14,605 nucleotides of DNA from Chloroflexota bacterium (GCA_023424355.1 JAFAEA010000244.1:1-14605); one strand, 5' to 3'. Counted from the first letter of the stretch, positions 7,353 to 14,605 are shown. Numbers and translations: made by a program. The notes: generated from the sequence alone by a model not told the origin.

Positions 7353-10300
7353 TAGTTTGCTCCTTCACCGAATACATCCGCCCATTCGGCGATTTCCTCG
7401 CGCCAGCGGTTGGGATACGTCACCGATACCACCTGGTAGCCATGTCGCTCCAGCTTCCGCCGCGCTTCTGCATCCTTTTGATGTGCACCCTCGGTTTCGT
7501 GATGAGGGCCATCTATGTACACGCAGACACGTCCATTCTCGAACCAGAAATCCGGTCTTGCATACGGAGTATCGATCAACTTCTGGGCTTCATCCGGCAG
7601 GCGATAGCCATGCTCGTACAGCCAATCCACGAAGCTGGCTTCCAGCGTGGATTGCGTGAGTTTCTTCAACTCATCGCGAAGTTCCTCACGGGACATACTG
7701 ACTGTTCGCTCGGCCACCCTCGCATTCAGCCAATGGAGCAGGATATCGCGAACCAGGCACCGATTGAGCAGCTCGTGGCTGGTTTGATTGGTATAGCTGA
7801 GCAGGCACTGGTAGCAGGCGATACCGCAGTTGGCATGCTCGCCATGATCCTCCCCCGTTTCAGGATCGAAGTGACAGATTTCCAGAGCAGATCGGGCGAT
7901 CTTCTCGAAGCCATCGGCCTCCTCGAGGAGTCGCGGCAGCACTCCGGCACCACCTTCAGAGGATTCCACGAACATGATCGATTTCGGCTTCTGCTGGTTC
8001 GGCAAGAGCTCCATGGATAGCTCATTCTCCTCCAGCTGATAGACGGCGCAAATACCGCGCTTCAACGCATTGCCAAGCGAGAGGAAGTGCGTGGCATTCG
8101 GCTCCGCACCTTCGCCGGCGAGCATCTTCAACCCGGCCTTGTCGAGATCGATTAGCAGAGCATTCTGCCGGTCGTTAACGTACGGAATGACCTTCTTGAC
8201 GTCCCTCATATTGAGATCGAGATCATCAGTGCCGGAATCGCTCATCGGATCCTCTTTCCGGCTCCAGATACCGCGGTTCATATCCAGCGAGAAGCCATAG
8301 GATTCCTTGAGCTTGCGGCGGCGCCAACCGAGATTGATTCGCCAGATCTGGGCGGATGGTGCGTACACGAGACTGGCCTGCGCCTCCTGCCTTACGCTGA
8401 GCGCACCCTGCTGGAAATCCTTGCCCTGAATCGTTTCTCCGAACTCGATGGCTGTGAGCAGATCGAATCCCTGCCGTTGACGCTCCTCTTCCTCGGAGCT
8501 GATGCGCTCCACCCTTCGGGTGACCACGCTCTGGAGGCGGAGGAGATTATCCCAATCGAGCGGCGTATCCAGCACGGAGCAGCACATCGGATTGGCGCAC
8601 ACATCGGCGGTCGCATTTGCCTGCGTATGCGCGTAGCCGCAGGTGTTACAGATTCTGATGCTTTCCGTCACGCCCGCATCTTGTTCACTGGCAGTGGGCA
8701 GATCCACGCGCTCCACACGGTAGCGATTGCCCTCGTAATAGATGCTGTTGCCAGGTCCGTACTCCGAGATGGCGAGGAAGCGGGACCGCTGTAAGTACTC
8801 GCCATCATTGGTGGATCCCCCTCGGCCAGGGATGAACGCCGTCAGCGGCAGCCGTGGGAAGTTGTAGCCTGGCAGGAATCCTTCGCTGGCCAGATAGCGA
8901 TAGCTGTAAAAATCGTTTCCGAACGTCGTTTCGCCGGTAAGCAGCATGCGCTGGCGCTCGGCTTCGTCGTACAGGCGTCTTGCCCTTCGGACTTCGTCAC
9001 TGGACAGAGTGGGATCGATCCGCCGCTGGTGCTGAATCTTTTGCTGGGCCGAGGCGGATCGGTACAGCGCGCGCCATCGGTTGCAGGCTTCATCGAAGTT
9101 GCCGGGCGCCTGCAGCAACAGAGTTTTCAACCAGTCATCGCGGTACCAGTTGGTATCTTTCAACTCGGTTTCGAGGGTGTCGAGAATCGTTTGGCACCGC
9201 TCCATCGCTCGGGTTCTGGCTCCCTCATCCTGCAATTGTCGCCGGATATTGGGATCAATATCCAGCGCCGGAGGATCGCCACCGAGATTCAGGAATCCCG
9301 ACAGGGATCCGCCGAGCCGTGCCTGAGTCTCTCCCAGCCACACCGCATGCATGTGCGATTTGACGAGATCGCGGTTGGCGAGATCGATCCTCGGCGCCGA
9401 AACAACACCAGAAACCATCATCGAGCGGCGCCGGAAGTAGTACTGATCGTGCGGACTGTTGGCGGCGCAATAGGTGACCACAATCGCCGGCTGACCAGCG
9501 CGGCCGGCACGACCACTGCGCTGGGCATAATTGGCCGGGGTGGGCGGTACGTTGCGCATATTCACCGCATTCAGCGAGGAGATATCGACTCCCAACTCCA
9601 TGGTCGGCGAGCTGTACATCACCGGCAGATCGCCTTTTCGGAACATGTTCTCGCGATCGTTCCGAATGGTCGATGGCACCTGTGCGGTGTGCTCGTGAGC
9701 TTTAAGGCCACGAATGTTGACAGGGGAATCGCCGATCGGCAGAGCATCCGCCAGTGTGGTGTAGAACTCCTTGAAGAACTCGTTCACCGGTTTGTCCGGG
9801 GTGTCTACCCCTCGCTTCCACATCAGTTGATCTGCCATAAGCAGATAATCGAGATGATTTTGTGTAGCGAGGATATCGGCCGAGCCGAGCCCGAACGTCA
9901 ATATTTTGAGCACGAGATAGCGCCGATTGGTATCCATCGGCTTGCTGCCCGCTGGCTTATCCCAGAGACGATTGCTGGAAATGGCGCGACCAGTTCTGCT
10001 TCGAGGCGTGATATCGGGAGCCTTTTGCAGACCCTTGCGCTGACTCTTGGCGATGCGTAATGGCCTGGCCTCCTCCAGCTTCTCTTCCTGGTCGAATCCC
10101 CAGATGTCGTTGAGATTGTTGGCGGCTCGCTGCTTGAGTGAGTACGCGCCCTCCTCTGTCAGCACATCGGCGCGGATTGAGCCCTCCCGCCGGAAGTGAT
10201 CCAGCACCTCCTTCAGCATCTCATGCCGCTTTTCAGTTGGAAGTGCCACGATATCATCCAGCACTTCATCGAGAAGCGGATCGTTCAGCCAATCGTAGTT

Positions 10301-12601
10301 CTGATCGTTACGCTTCTTTGTCCGGAGCTCAGCCATTTGATTGCGGACATTGTTCTGCCAGTGGTCTGCAGCCTCGGCGAGCTCATCAATATCGAGATAG
10401 TCGATATCGAGCAGTTGGAGCTGCTCCAGATTCGGCTGATTAACACGCCATCCACGACGCAGATCACGGAAGATTCTGTACGAGAGGACATCTCGCAACA
10501 CGTCCTTTAGCCTTCTGCCGGATCCGATTCCACCCCCCTGAAGACCCGGCGAGGCGAAGTCCTCCACCGGGAGGTTCATTGCATCGAGCACCGCGCCGGG
10601 AAGGCGATCGAACGTCATGTGTCCGTTGCCGGGCAGTGCTGCCAGGAGACCTGCACGCAGCATGGAGGTCATCATGAAATCGTTGAAGTGCCCGGCCTGC
10701 AGAGATGCATCCTGCCGGTTATCCGTGAAACTCAGGAGCTTTTTGGCTTCATCATCCAGATCCGGTGAAGCCTTGAGTGCCTGAACGAGCTTGAGTGAAA
10801 GAATGGTGGTGGCACCAGCCCGGCCCTCGCTTGCCAGCGTACCGAGCTTGGTAAACTCCCCGACCCCCTGTTCCCATACTTCGCCGCAATTGAGGCAAAA
10901 CGGTAGTCGGCCGCGGATGAACCAGGCATCGGCAGGGCCATCGCCTTCATACAGTAGTACCTTGCCATTTTGCTCGACCGAGGCTGGCTGGAGTCGCTTG
11001 CGCAGTTCTGGGCTCGCATATGCATCCCCCTGGCTCGATATCCGGTGATATTGATCGGGAAATCTCTCCAGTAGTTCCAGACCAAACGGCTCATGATTGC
11101 CGTGATTGTGGCCCGCGGAATCGATCCAGAGGTATCCGGAGGTGCGTTCATCGTCGTCCTTCCGGGCCATATCGCGGAAATCACGGCTCACCAGCCGCGG
11201 TTCTCCCAGCGTTTCCGGGATATCGACAACGAAGTAATCCTCTCCGCAGGTACGGCAGAATGCCAGCGGATAGAGCGCCCGACTGGTATCTGAAGGCAAC
11301 GTTACCTGACCCTCCAGGGTCATCCGGCGTTCCGCGCCCCGGTTGAGCGTGGAGAATACGGTATCGCCTCTACTTATGAACTGGTGAAGTCGGAATGCAA
11401 AGATCGACCGGCCCGTTTCCGGATGCTTGAGTTCGTAGCCGCGCATCAGCGTTGCGCGGATCGCCTCCTCACAGGTCGCCATATCAATATGGGTGAACTC
11501 GGAAAGCCTGGTGGCGCCCTCCGACAGGGTGATCGGCGTCACGCGAATGAATCGGCCTTCTTCGTCGTGCGTCACGCCATAGGTGCCCTCGATCCACGAT
11601 GCGAGAGGGAACTCGAGGAATTCCTGTGAGGTAGTCGGCAGTTGCCCTTGTGCGCTAGCAAGCACGCCGCGGTGCAGATCCTCTTCGCCAGGGACTGATC
11701 CCAGGAAGAGCGGACTTAATGTTTCATCGATCACGTTGGTTGGCAGCACGGAGGTACCGAAGAGCTGAGTCGCAACGTTGGCCACAATCTCGAGACGCGC
11801 AGACCGGTTGCCTTCGGTGGCCATGGTGGCGCTGGTACCAATGCAGAGGAGATCGGTGGCTCCAGTCCGCTCCTTTACACGCCGCGTGAGCATCGCTACG
11901 TCGGCCCCTTGACGACCTCGATAGGTATGCAATTCGTCGAGCACGAGAAACTCGAGATCGGAAGCCTTATCGAGGAGTGATTTGTCTTCGCTACGGGTGA
12001 GAATCAGCTCCAGCATGACGTAATTGGTGAGCAAGATATCCGGCGGGTTCGCGCGGATCTGCTGCCGTTCCTCCTCGGTTTCCTGCCCCGTATAGCGTTT
12101 GTATGTCACTGGTTTGGAATCGAACTTACCGAAGAATCCATCCAACGCCTCGAGCTGTGAATTACAAAGGGCGTTCATCGGGTAAACAACGATCGCTTTG
12201 AGACCGTTGCCGGATCCCGCTCTCAGCACTCGATCGACTATTGGAATGAAGTACGAAAGGCTCTTGCCCGAGCCAGTGCCGGTTGTGAGCACGTAAGAGT
12301 TATTCGCCGCAGCCTGGTAGATCGCCTCTTCCTGATGCTTGTGAAGATGAAGAGACTTTTCTCCGAAACGGAAAATCTCATCCGATTTCGAATGGAGAAC
12401 TCCCTGGTCAACAAGCTCGCGAACGGTTGGCCCAGCGGCAAAAACGGGGTTGAGCTGAACTAACGCTTCGGGCCAAAAGGTGTCCTGTTCATACTGCTGA
12501 TGAACATATTTGCGGATATTTGAGTCACCAATGTTTACGAAGCTCTCAACGTACCTCTTGTAGTCGTTTACGAGCGTTTGTTGAATCTCAAATACATTCA
12601 C
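7352..12601 (-). CDS. YprA/DruE/DrmA-type helicase fused to DUF1998 and a DUF559/Vsr-like nuclease
   Basis: This 1749-residue protein is the large motor of the cassette. RecA lobe 1 carries Walker A TGTGSGKS (107-114), DELH (222-225) and TSAT (256-259). Paired CxxC motifs (C449/C452, C569/C572) probably bind zinc. Lobe 2 has SFTDNRQDASLQAGHF (624-639), motif V SSPTMELGVDI (997-1007) and motif VI QRSGRAGRAGQ (1027-1037), separated by an unusually long insert. A second cysteine cluster follows (C1318, C1321, C1335, C1340). The DUF1998/MZB module shows ESSEGGAG (1546-1553), C1576, C1592, C1596, C1599 and NQ-x2-H. The last 100 residues look like a DUF559/Vsr-type nuclease: E1654, PDF with D1684, YIDG with D1697, HH 1700-1701, and a terminal LERHGYQVV strand. 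I place the start at GTG 12601, preceded by AAGGAG at 8 bases and giving an N terminus of MNVFEIQQTLVNDY, typical of the family. An upstream ATG at 12706 would add 35 unlikely residues. DISARM normally keeps DrmA and DrmB separate; this one-chain form is closer to Druantia DruE. Confidence 0.9.
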   Translation of the reverse strand: MNVFEIQQTLVNDYKRYVESFVNIGDSNIRKYVHQQYEQDTFWPEALVQLNPVFAAGPTVRELVDQGVLHSKSDEIFRFGEKSLHLHKHQEEAIYQAAANNSYVLTTGTGSGKSLSYFIPIVDRVLRAGSGNGLKAIVVYPMNALCNSQLEALDGFFGKFDSKPVTYKRYTGQETEEERQQIRANPPDILLTNYVMLELILTRSEDKSLLDKASDLEFLVLDELHTYRGRQGADVAMLTRRVKERTGATDLLCIGTSATMATEGNRSARLEIVANVATQLFGTSVLPTNVIDETLSPLFLGSVPGEEDLHRGVLASAQGQLPTTSQEFLEFPLASWIEGTYGVTHDEEGRFIRVTPITLSEGATRLSEFTHIDMATCEEAIRATLMRGYELKHPETGRSIFAFRLHQFISRGDTVFSTLNRGAERRMTLEGQVTLPSDTSRALYPLAFCRTCGEDYFVVDIPETLGEPRLVSRDFRDMARKDDDERTSGYLWIDSAGHNHGNHEPFGLELLERFPDQYHRISSQGDAYASPELRKRLQPASVEQNGKVLLYEGDGPADAWFIRGRLPFCLNCGEVWEQGVGEFTKLGTLASEGRAGATTILSLKLVQALKASPDLDDEAKKLLSFTDNRQDASLQAGHFNDFMMTSMLRAGLLAALPGNGHMTFDRLPGAVLDAMNLPVEDFASPGLQGGGIGSGRRLKDVLRDVLSYRIFRDLRRGWRVNQPNLEQLQLLDIDYLDIDELAEAADHWQNNVRNQMAELRTKKRNDQNYDWLNDPLLDEVLDDIVALPTEKRHEMLKEVLDHFRREGSIRADVLTEEGAYSLKQRAANNLNDIWGFDQEEKLEEARPLRIAKSQRKGLQKAPDITPRSRTGRAISSNRLWDKPAGSKPMDTNRRYLVLKILTFGLGSADILATQNHLDYLLMADQLMWKRGVDTPDKPVNEFFKEFYTTLADALPIGDSPVNIRGLKAHEHTAQVPSTIRNDRENMFRKGDLPVMYSSPTMELGVDISSLNAVNMRNVPPTPANYAQRSGRAGRAGQPAIVVTYCAANSPHDQYYFRRRSMMVSGVVSAPRIDLANRDLVKSHMHAVWLGETQARLGGSLSGFLNLGGDPPALDIDPNIRRQLQDEGARTRAMERCQTILDTLETELKDTNWYRDDWLKTLLLQAPGNFDEACNRWRALYRSASAQQKIQHQRRIDPTLSSDEVRRARRLYDEAERQRMLLTGETTFGNDFYSYRYLASEGFLPGYNFPRLPLTAFIPGRGGSTNDGEYLQRSRFLAISEYGPGNSIYYEGNRYRVERVDLPTASEQDAGVTESIRICNTCGYAHTQANATADVCANPMCCSVLDTPLDWDNLLRLQSVVTRRVERISSEEEERQRQGFDLLTAIEFGETIQGKDFQQGALSVRQEAQASLVYAPSAQIWRINLGWRRRKLKESYGFSLDMNRGIWSRKEDPMSDSGTDDLDLNMRDVKKVIPYVNDRQNALLIDLDKAGLKMLAGEGAEPNATHFLSLGNALKRGICAVYQLEENELSMELLPNQQKPKSIMFVESSEGGAGVLPRLLEEADGFEKIARSALEICHFDPETGEDHGEHANCGIACYQCLLSYTNQTSHELLNRCLVRDILLHWLNARVAERTVSMSREELRDELKKLTQSTLEASFVDWLYEHGYRLPDEAQKLIDTPYARPDFWFENGRVCVYIDGPHHETEGAHQKDAEARRKLERHGYQVVSVTYPNRWREEIAEWADVFGEGAN
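7360..7365 (-). promoter_or_regulatory. Strong ribosome binding site for the SNF2 helicase, inside the end of the upstream gene
   Basis: The minus strand reads AAGGAG here, seven bases before GTG 7352 and within the last codons of the helicase-nuclease gene. It fixes the GTG as the start and explains how a gene beginning on the previous stop codon can be translated efficiently. Confidence 0.75.
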
Positions 12602-12942
12602 AACAGGAACTCCTTCAAGAAGCTGTGCAATCTCACGCTGATGGCCATCGGCAGGGCGGCTACATATCCGCGGAGCAAAATTCCATTCTTGTGGCAACGC
12701 ACCCAATTAACTGGTTTCCTAATCCATTGTCCTTGAAATTGACCACTATGTGTAGCCAAATGGGTGCTGGCCTGAGGTCGCTCTGTTGAGTTGCTGGACT
12801 GATCAAGCGGTGCCGCACATAAGAGGCGGGAGGCATCATGATCTAGGTAGCTATGGAGTTCGGTTGCGGTCACGGTAATTGTTCGACGCGTTGCACGCCA
12901 AAAGATCGGGCAGTCTGTTTGCTCGATCCTCACCACATTCAT
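12598..12942 (-). CDS. Possible small ORF of unknown function between tRNA-Lys and the operon
   Basis: I do not recognise this 114-residue frame. It starts at ATG 12942, 15 bases after the tRNA 3' end, with no good ribosome binding site before it. Its TGA stop overlaps the GTG start of the helicase gene (GTGA), which is the pattern of coupled operon genes, and it ends with a basic, leucine-rich tail. The composition is less GC-rich than the neighbours and codon use looks unstructured, as expected for non-coding DNA. No domain, signal peptide or membrane segment is evident. It may be a small accessory protein, an eroded fragment, or chance. If it is not a gene, this 356-base stretch is an untranslated leader in which I see no clear promoter or terminator. 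Confidence 0.3.
   Translation of the reverse strand: MNVVRIEQTDCPIFWRATRRTITVTATELHSYLDHDASRLLCAAPLDQSSNSTERPQASTHLATHSGQFQGQWIRKPVNWVRCHKNGILLRGYVAALPMAISVRLHSFLKEFLL
12610..12615 (-). promoter_or_regulatory. Ribosome binding site deciding the helicase-nuclease start
   Basis: The minus strand reads AAGGAG, eight bases before GTG 12601. The longer reading frame from 12706 would bury this site inside coding sequence, and its extra residues show no family similarity. The site therefore supports the 1749-residue form. Confidence 0.75.
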
Positions 12943-12957
12943 ATTTGTTTCGCTGGG

Positions 12958-13029
12958 TGACTCCCCCGGGACTCGAACCCGGAACCAATGGATTAAAAGT
13001 CCACTGCTCTGCCATTGAGCTAGAGAGTC
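12958..13029 (-). tRNA. tRNA-Lys(TTT)
   Basis: This 72-base gene folds fully. The acceptor stem is GACTCTC/GGGAGTC with one G-T pair and discriminator A. The D arm is GCTC-AATGGCA-GAGC. The anticodon arm is GTGGA-CTTTTAA-TCCAT with anticodon TTT, lysine. The variable loop is TGGTT and the T arm is CCGGG-TTCGAGT-CCCGG. CCA is not encoded; the next bases are CCC. Its 3' end faces the defence operon, which is transcribed in the same direction. tRNA 3' ends are common integration points for mobile and defence islands, so it may mark the right boundary of an acquired region. Confidence 0.96.
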
Positions 13030-13048
13030 TCGCGCAGGTCGTGCGCGA
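13030..13048. other. Perfect hairpin abutting the tRNA-Lys 5' end
   Basis: TCGCGCA, GGTCG, TGCGCGA forms a perfect 7-bp stem with a 5-base loop, directly adjoining the mature tRNA 5' end. A second, weaker inverted repeat, CCTAC-TCCTT-GTAGG, lies at 13056-13070. Both are in the divergent gap between the tRNA and the DUF92 gene. It could structure the tRNA 5' leader or serve as an operator. No clear promoter hexamers could be assigned with confidence. Confidence 0.5.
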
Positions 13049-13118
13049 AGACTATCCTACTCCTTGTAGGCCGGTTCGCGCCAACTGATCCCGGTTTGTT
13101 GAACGGAGTTGTGGATTC

Positions 13119-13907
13119 GTGCTTCCAGTTTCTCAATGGATAATGGCCGCGGTGTTGGCAATCGCGATTGCCGCCCTCGCCTTCCGGCTCCGGGCCCTCA
13201 ATCCGGCCGGAGCAGTGGCCGCATTCGCGCTCGGCACCGTCGTGGTCGGCACGGGTGGTTGGTGGACCGGTGCCATTCTGGTTGCCTTCTTCGTCAGCTC
13301 CAGCCTGCTCTCCCGATTCTCCAGGAGCGGTGAACCGCAAGCACGTGGATCCCGACGTGATTGGGTGCAAGTGCTGGCAAATGGTGGATTGCTCCTCGTT
13401 GGCTGCATTCTCTTCGCCGTTACCGGGTGGCAGCCGTGGCTCGCCTTCGGCATCGGTTCCATCACCGCTGCAACTGCCGATACCTGGAGCTCCGAGATCG
13501 GGCGCACAAGTCCAACCGCACCGAGACATGTCATCACCTGGAAGCACGTGCCCGCAGGTACGAGCGGCGCAGTTTCCAATCGCGGTCTCCTCGCCTCGTT
13601 CGGTGGCGCACTCTTGATCGCGTTGTTGGCAGGATTGGCCATCGATTGGCATTCTCGTGACGCTGCCATGCTGATCGGGTTCGTGATCGCAGGGTTCGGC
13701 GGAGGAATTGTTGATTCCCTGCTCGGGGCAACCATTCAGGAGCAGCGGTGGTGTGATTCCTGCAATAAGGCAATCGAAGCGAATCCGCATTCGTGCGGTA
13801 CCTCCACCCGTCACATCGGCGGTTTGGAGGGGTTCAACAACGATGTGGTGAATCTTGTTTGTGGATTCTCTGGTGCACTCGTTGGGCTGCTTTGGAGTAT
13901 TCTTTAA
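13119..13907 (+). CDS. DUF92/TMEM19 family integral membrane protein
   Basis: This 262-residue protein is hydrophobic throughout, with about six membrane segments (for example 8-24, 30-62, 88-106, 158-176 and 183-203). Family motifs are clear: ADTWSSEIG (120-128), PAGTSGAVSNRG (145-156), GGGIVDSLLGATIQEQ (194-209), a cysteine pair C212-x2-C215 with C226, and HIGGLEGFNNDVVN (232-245). Related proteins include human TMEM19 and plant VTE6, a phytyl-phosphate kinase; bacterial members are mostly uncharacterised and may phosphorylate prenyl alcohols. Length is normal. The start is taken as GTG 13119 with GGAG ten bases upstream; ATG 13143 is an alternative without a good ribosome site. It is divergent from tRNA-Lys and probably part of the native chromosome rather than the defence cassette. 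Confidence 0.88.
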   Translation: MLPVSQWIMAAVLAIAIAALAFRLRALNPAGAVAAFALGTVVVGTGGWWTGAILVAFFVSSSLLSRFSRSGEPQARGSRRDWVQVLANGGLLLVGCILFAVTGWQPWLAFGIGSITAATADTWSSEIGRTSPTAPRHVITWKHVPAGTSGAVSNRGLLASFGGALLIALLAGLAIDWHSRDAAMLIGFVIAGFGGGIVDSLLGATIQEQRWCDSCNKAIEANPHSCGTSTRHIGGLEGFNNDVVNLVCGFSGALVGLLWSIL

Positions 13908-14036
13908 TATCGAAGAGCGCGTGCAGCGGTAATCCCTCGTCGCACCAGCAAGTTTCGAACGTTGGCTCGTTCAGAATCAATACTGTTTGCCGCGCGATTG
14001 TTTGCCATCTCCAGATATCACGGGGAGTTCCAGACC

Positions 14037-14605
14037 ATGACAGATAACCAGGGCAAATTCACCATCAACCGCCGACGTTTCTCCATCCTGGCAGGTGTGT
14101 TTGGCACGGGCGCTGCGTTTTCGAAGGCAGCAATGGCACAGGATGCCACACCTCCCGCCGGAACGCCGGAAGCAGCATCCACACCCGTTGCCTCGCCAAC
14201 CGTTGCCGCCGAGCCAGTGATCACCAACCTCATGGCTGCCGAGGTCGAACAGTTGCCACCGGCACCGTTCACCGTTCGACTCCTCCGCATCACCCTGCAG
14301 CCCGGCGCCATTACACCGATGCACACCCATCACGGTCCTGAGCTGGACATGATCGAATCCGGCGAAGTTACGATCCGTTCACTGGGCGATGCGCCCGTTA
14401 CCCGCGCCGATGGCACCGAGGAAACATCCTCCGGTACCGAAATGGCCCTCACCGATGGCGATGTGGTGTACTTCCCGGCCGAAGTTGGCATGTTCTTTGA
14501 AAACACCGGCGAAGAAGCCGCCACCATGCTGAGCGCGGTGGTGATTCCGGTTGGCCCGGATTACGTCAACGAGCGCATCACTTGGATTGATGGCGAGCCA
14601 AGCCT
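14037..14605 (+). CDS. Tat-exported cupin-domain protein, cut off by the window edge
   Basis: The visible 189 residues start at ATG 14037, with GGGGAG nine bases upstream. The N terminus has a twin-arginine signal: NRRRFSI (11-17), a hydrophobic stretch to about residue 28, and a likely signal-peptidase site AMA (32-34). A low-complexity linker rich in Ala, Thr, Pro and Glu (about 36-60) follows. A cupin fold comes next, with PGAITPMHTHHGPELDMIESGEV (the region 89-111), where H96, H98 or H99 and E102 are probable metal ligands, and a second motif around the GDVVYFP strand with the partner region near MFFENTG. The protein should act outside the cytoplasmic membrane after folding inside. The substrate cannot be told. 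The 129-base gap from the DUF92 gene holds nothing recognisable. The reading frame remains open to the last base. Confidence 0.85.
   Translation, partial: MTDNQGKFTINRRRFSILAGVFGTGAAFSKAAMAQDATPPAGTPEAASTPVASPTVAAEPVITNLMAAEVEQLPPAPFTVRLLRITLQPGAITPMHTHHGPELDMIESGEVTIRSLGDAPVTRADGTEETSSGTEMALTDGDVVYFPAEVGMFFENTGEEAATMLSAVVIPVGPDYVNERITWIDGEPS

Noticed and set aside
9029..10060. Plus-strand open frame of 343 codons
   Set aside because: It is antisense to conserved helicase sequence including motifs V and VI, with no motif of its own.
12602..12706. Longer helicase reading frame starting at 12706
   Set aside because: The extra 35 residues have no family similarity, while GTG 12601 has a well-spaced AAGGAG and gives the expected N terminus.
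13020..13814. Minus-strand open frame of 264 codons
   Set aside because: It is antisense to the DUF92 gene, overlaps the tRNA, and has low-complexity sequence without a family match.
1..14605. CRISPR array, insertion sequence or integrase
   Set aside because: No regularly spaced direct repeats and no transposase or recombinase motifs were seen on either strand.

Overview
The window is bacterial and moderately GC-rich. About 12 kb of its 14.6 kb is one minus-strand operon that looks like an anti-phage defence cassette. On the right it is bounded by a tRNA-Lys gene, then ordinary housekeeping-type genes on the plus strand; on the left by a palindromic, apparently non-coding region. The host is uncertain. 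The right-hand exported protein has a Tat signal followed by a linker rich in Ala, Thr, Pro and Glu. That style, together with the base composition, suggests Chloroflexota (Thermomicrobia-like), but this is a weak inference.

Layout, left to right. Positions 1-150 hold a long imperfect palindrome, probably a dispersed intergenic repeat. Positions 151-463 hold several hairpins and no convincing gene. Three large genes follow, all on the minus strand and so transcribed right to left: (1) 12601-7352, a 1749-residue YprA/DruE/DrmA-type superfamily 2 helicase fused to a DUF1998 (MZB, DrmB-type) cysteine module and a C-terminal DUF559/Vsr-like nuclease domain; (2) 7352-4506, a 948-residue SNF2-family helicase like DrmD; (3) 4459-464, a 1331-residue Eco57I-type adenine-N6 DNA methyltransferase like DrmMI. 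Gene 2 starts on the last base of gene 1's stop codon. Gene 3 starts 46 bases after gene 2. A small ORF of unknown status (12942-12598) overlaps the start of gene 1 by GTGA.

To the right, tRNA-Lys(TTT) (13029-12958, minus) reads directly towards the operon. A perfect hairpin abuts its 5' end. On the plus strand are a DUF92/TMEM19 family membrane protein (13119-13907) and the start of a Tat-exported cupin protein (14037 to the window edge).

How the genes may work together (inference): the methyltransferase would mark host DNA, while the two helicases act on unmarked or invading DNA, with the nuclease tail of gene 1 as a possible effector. The parts are those of class 1 DISARM (DrmD, DrmMI, DrmA, DrmB), but DrmA-like and DrmB-like modules are joined in one chain as in Druantia DruE. 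The phospholipase-D-type nuclease DrmC is absent, and a different nuclease fold sits on the helicase. This compact three-gene DISARM/Druantia hybrid is the main find. Recent work on YprA-family helicases linking DISARM and Druantia may already include such arrangements; I recall this but could not check it.
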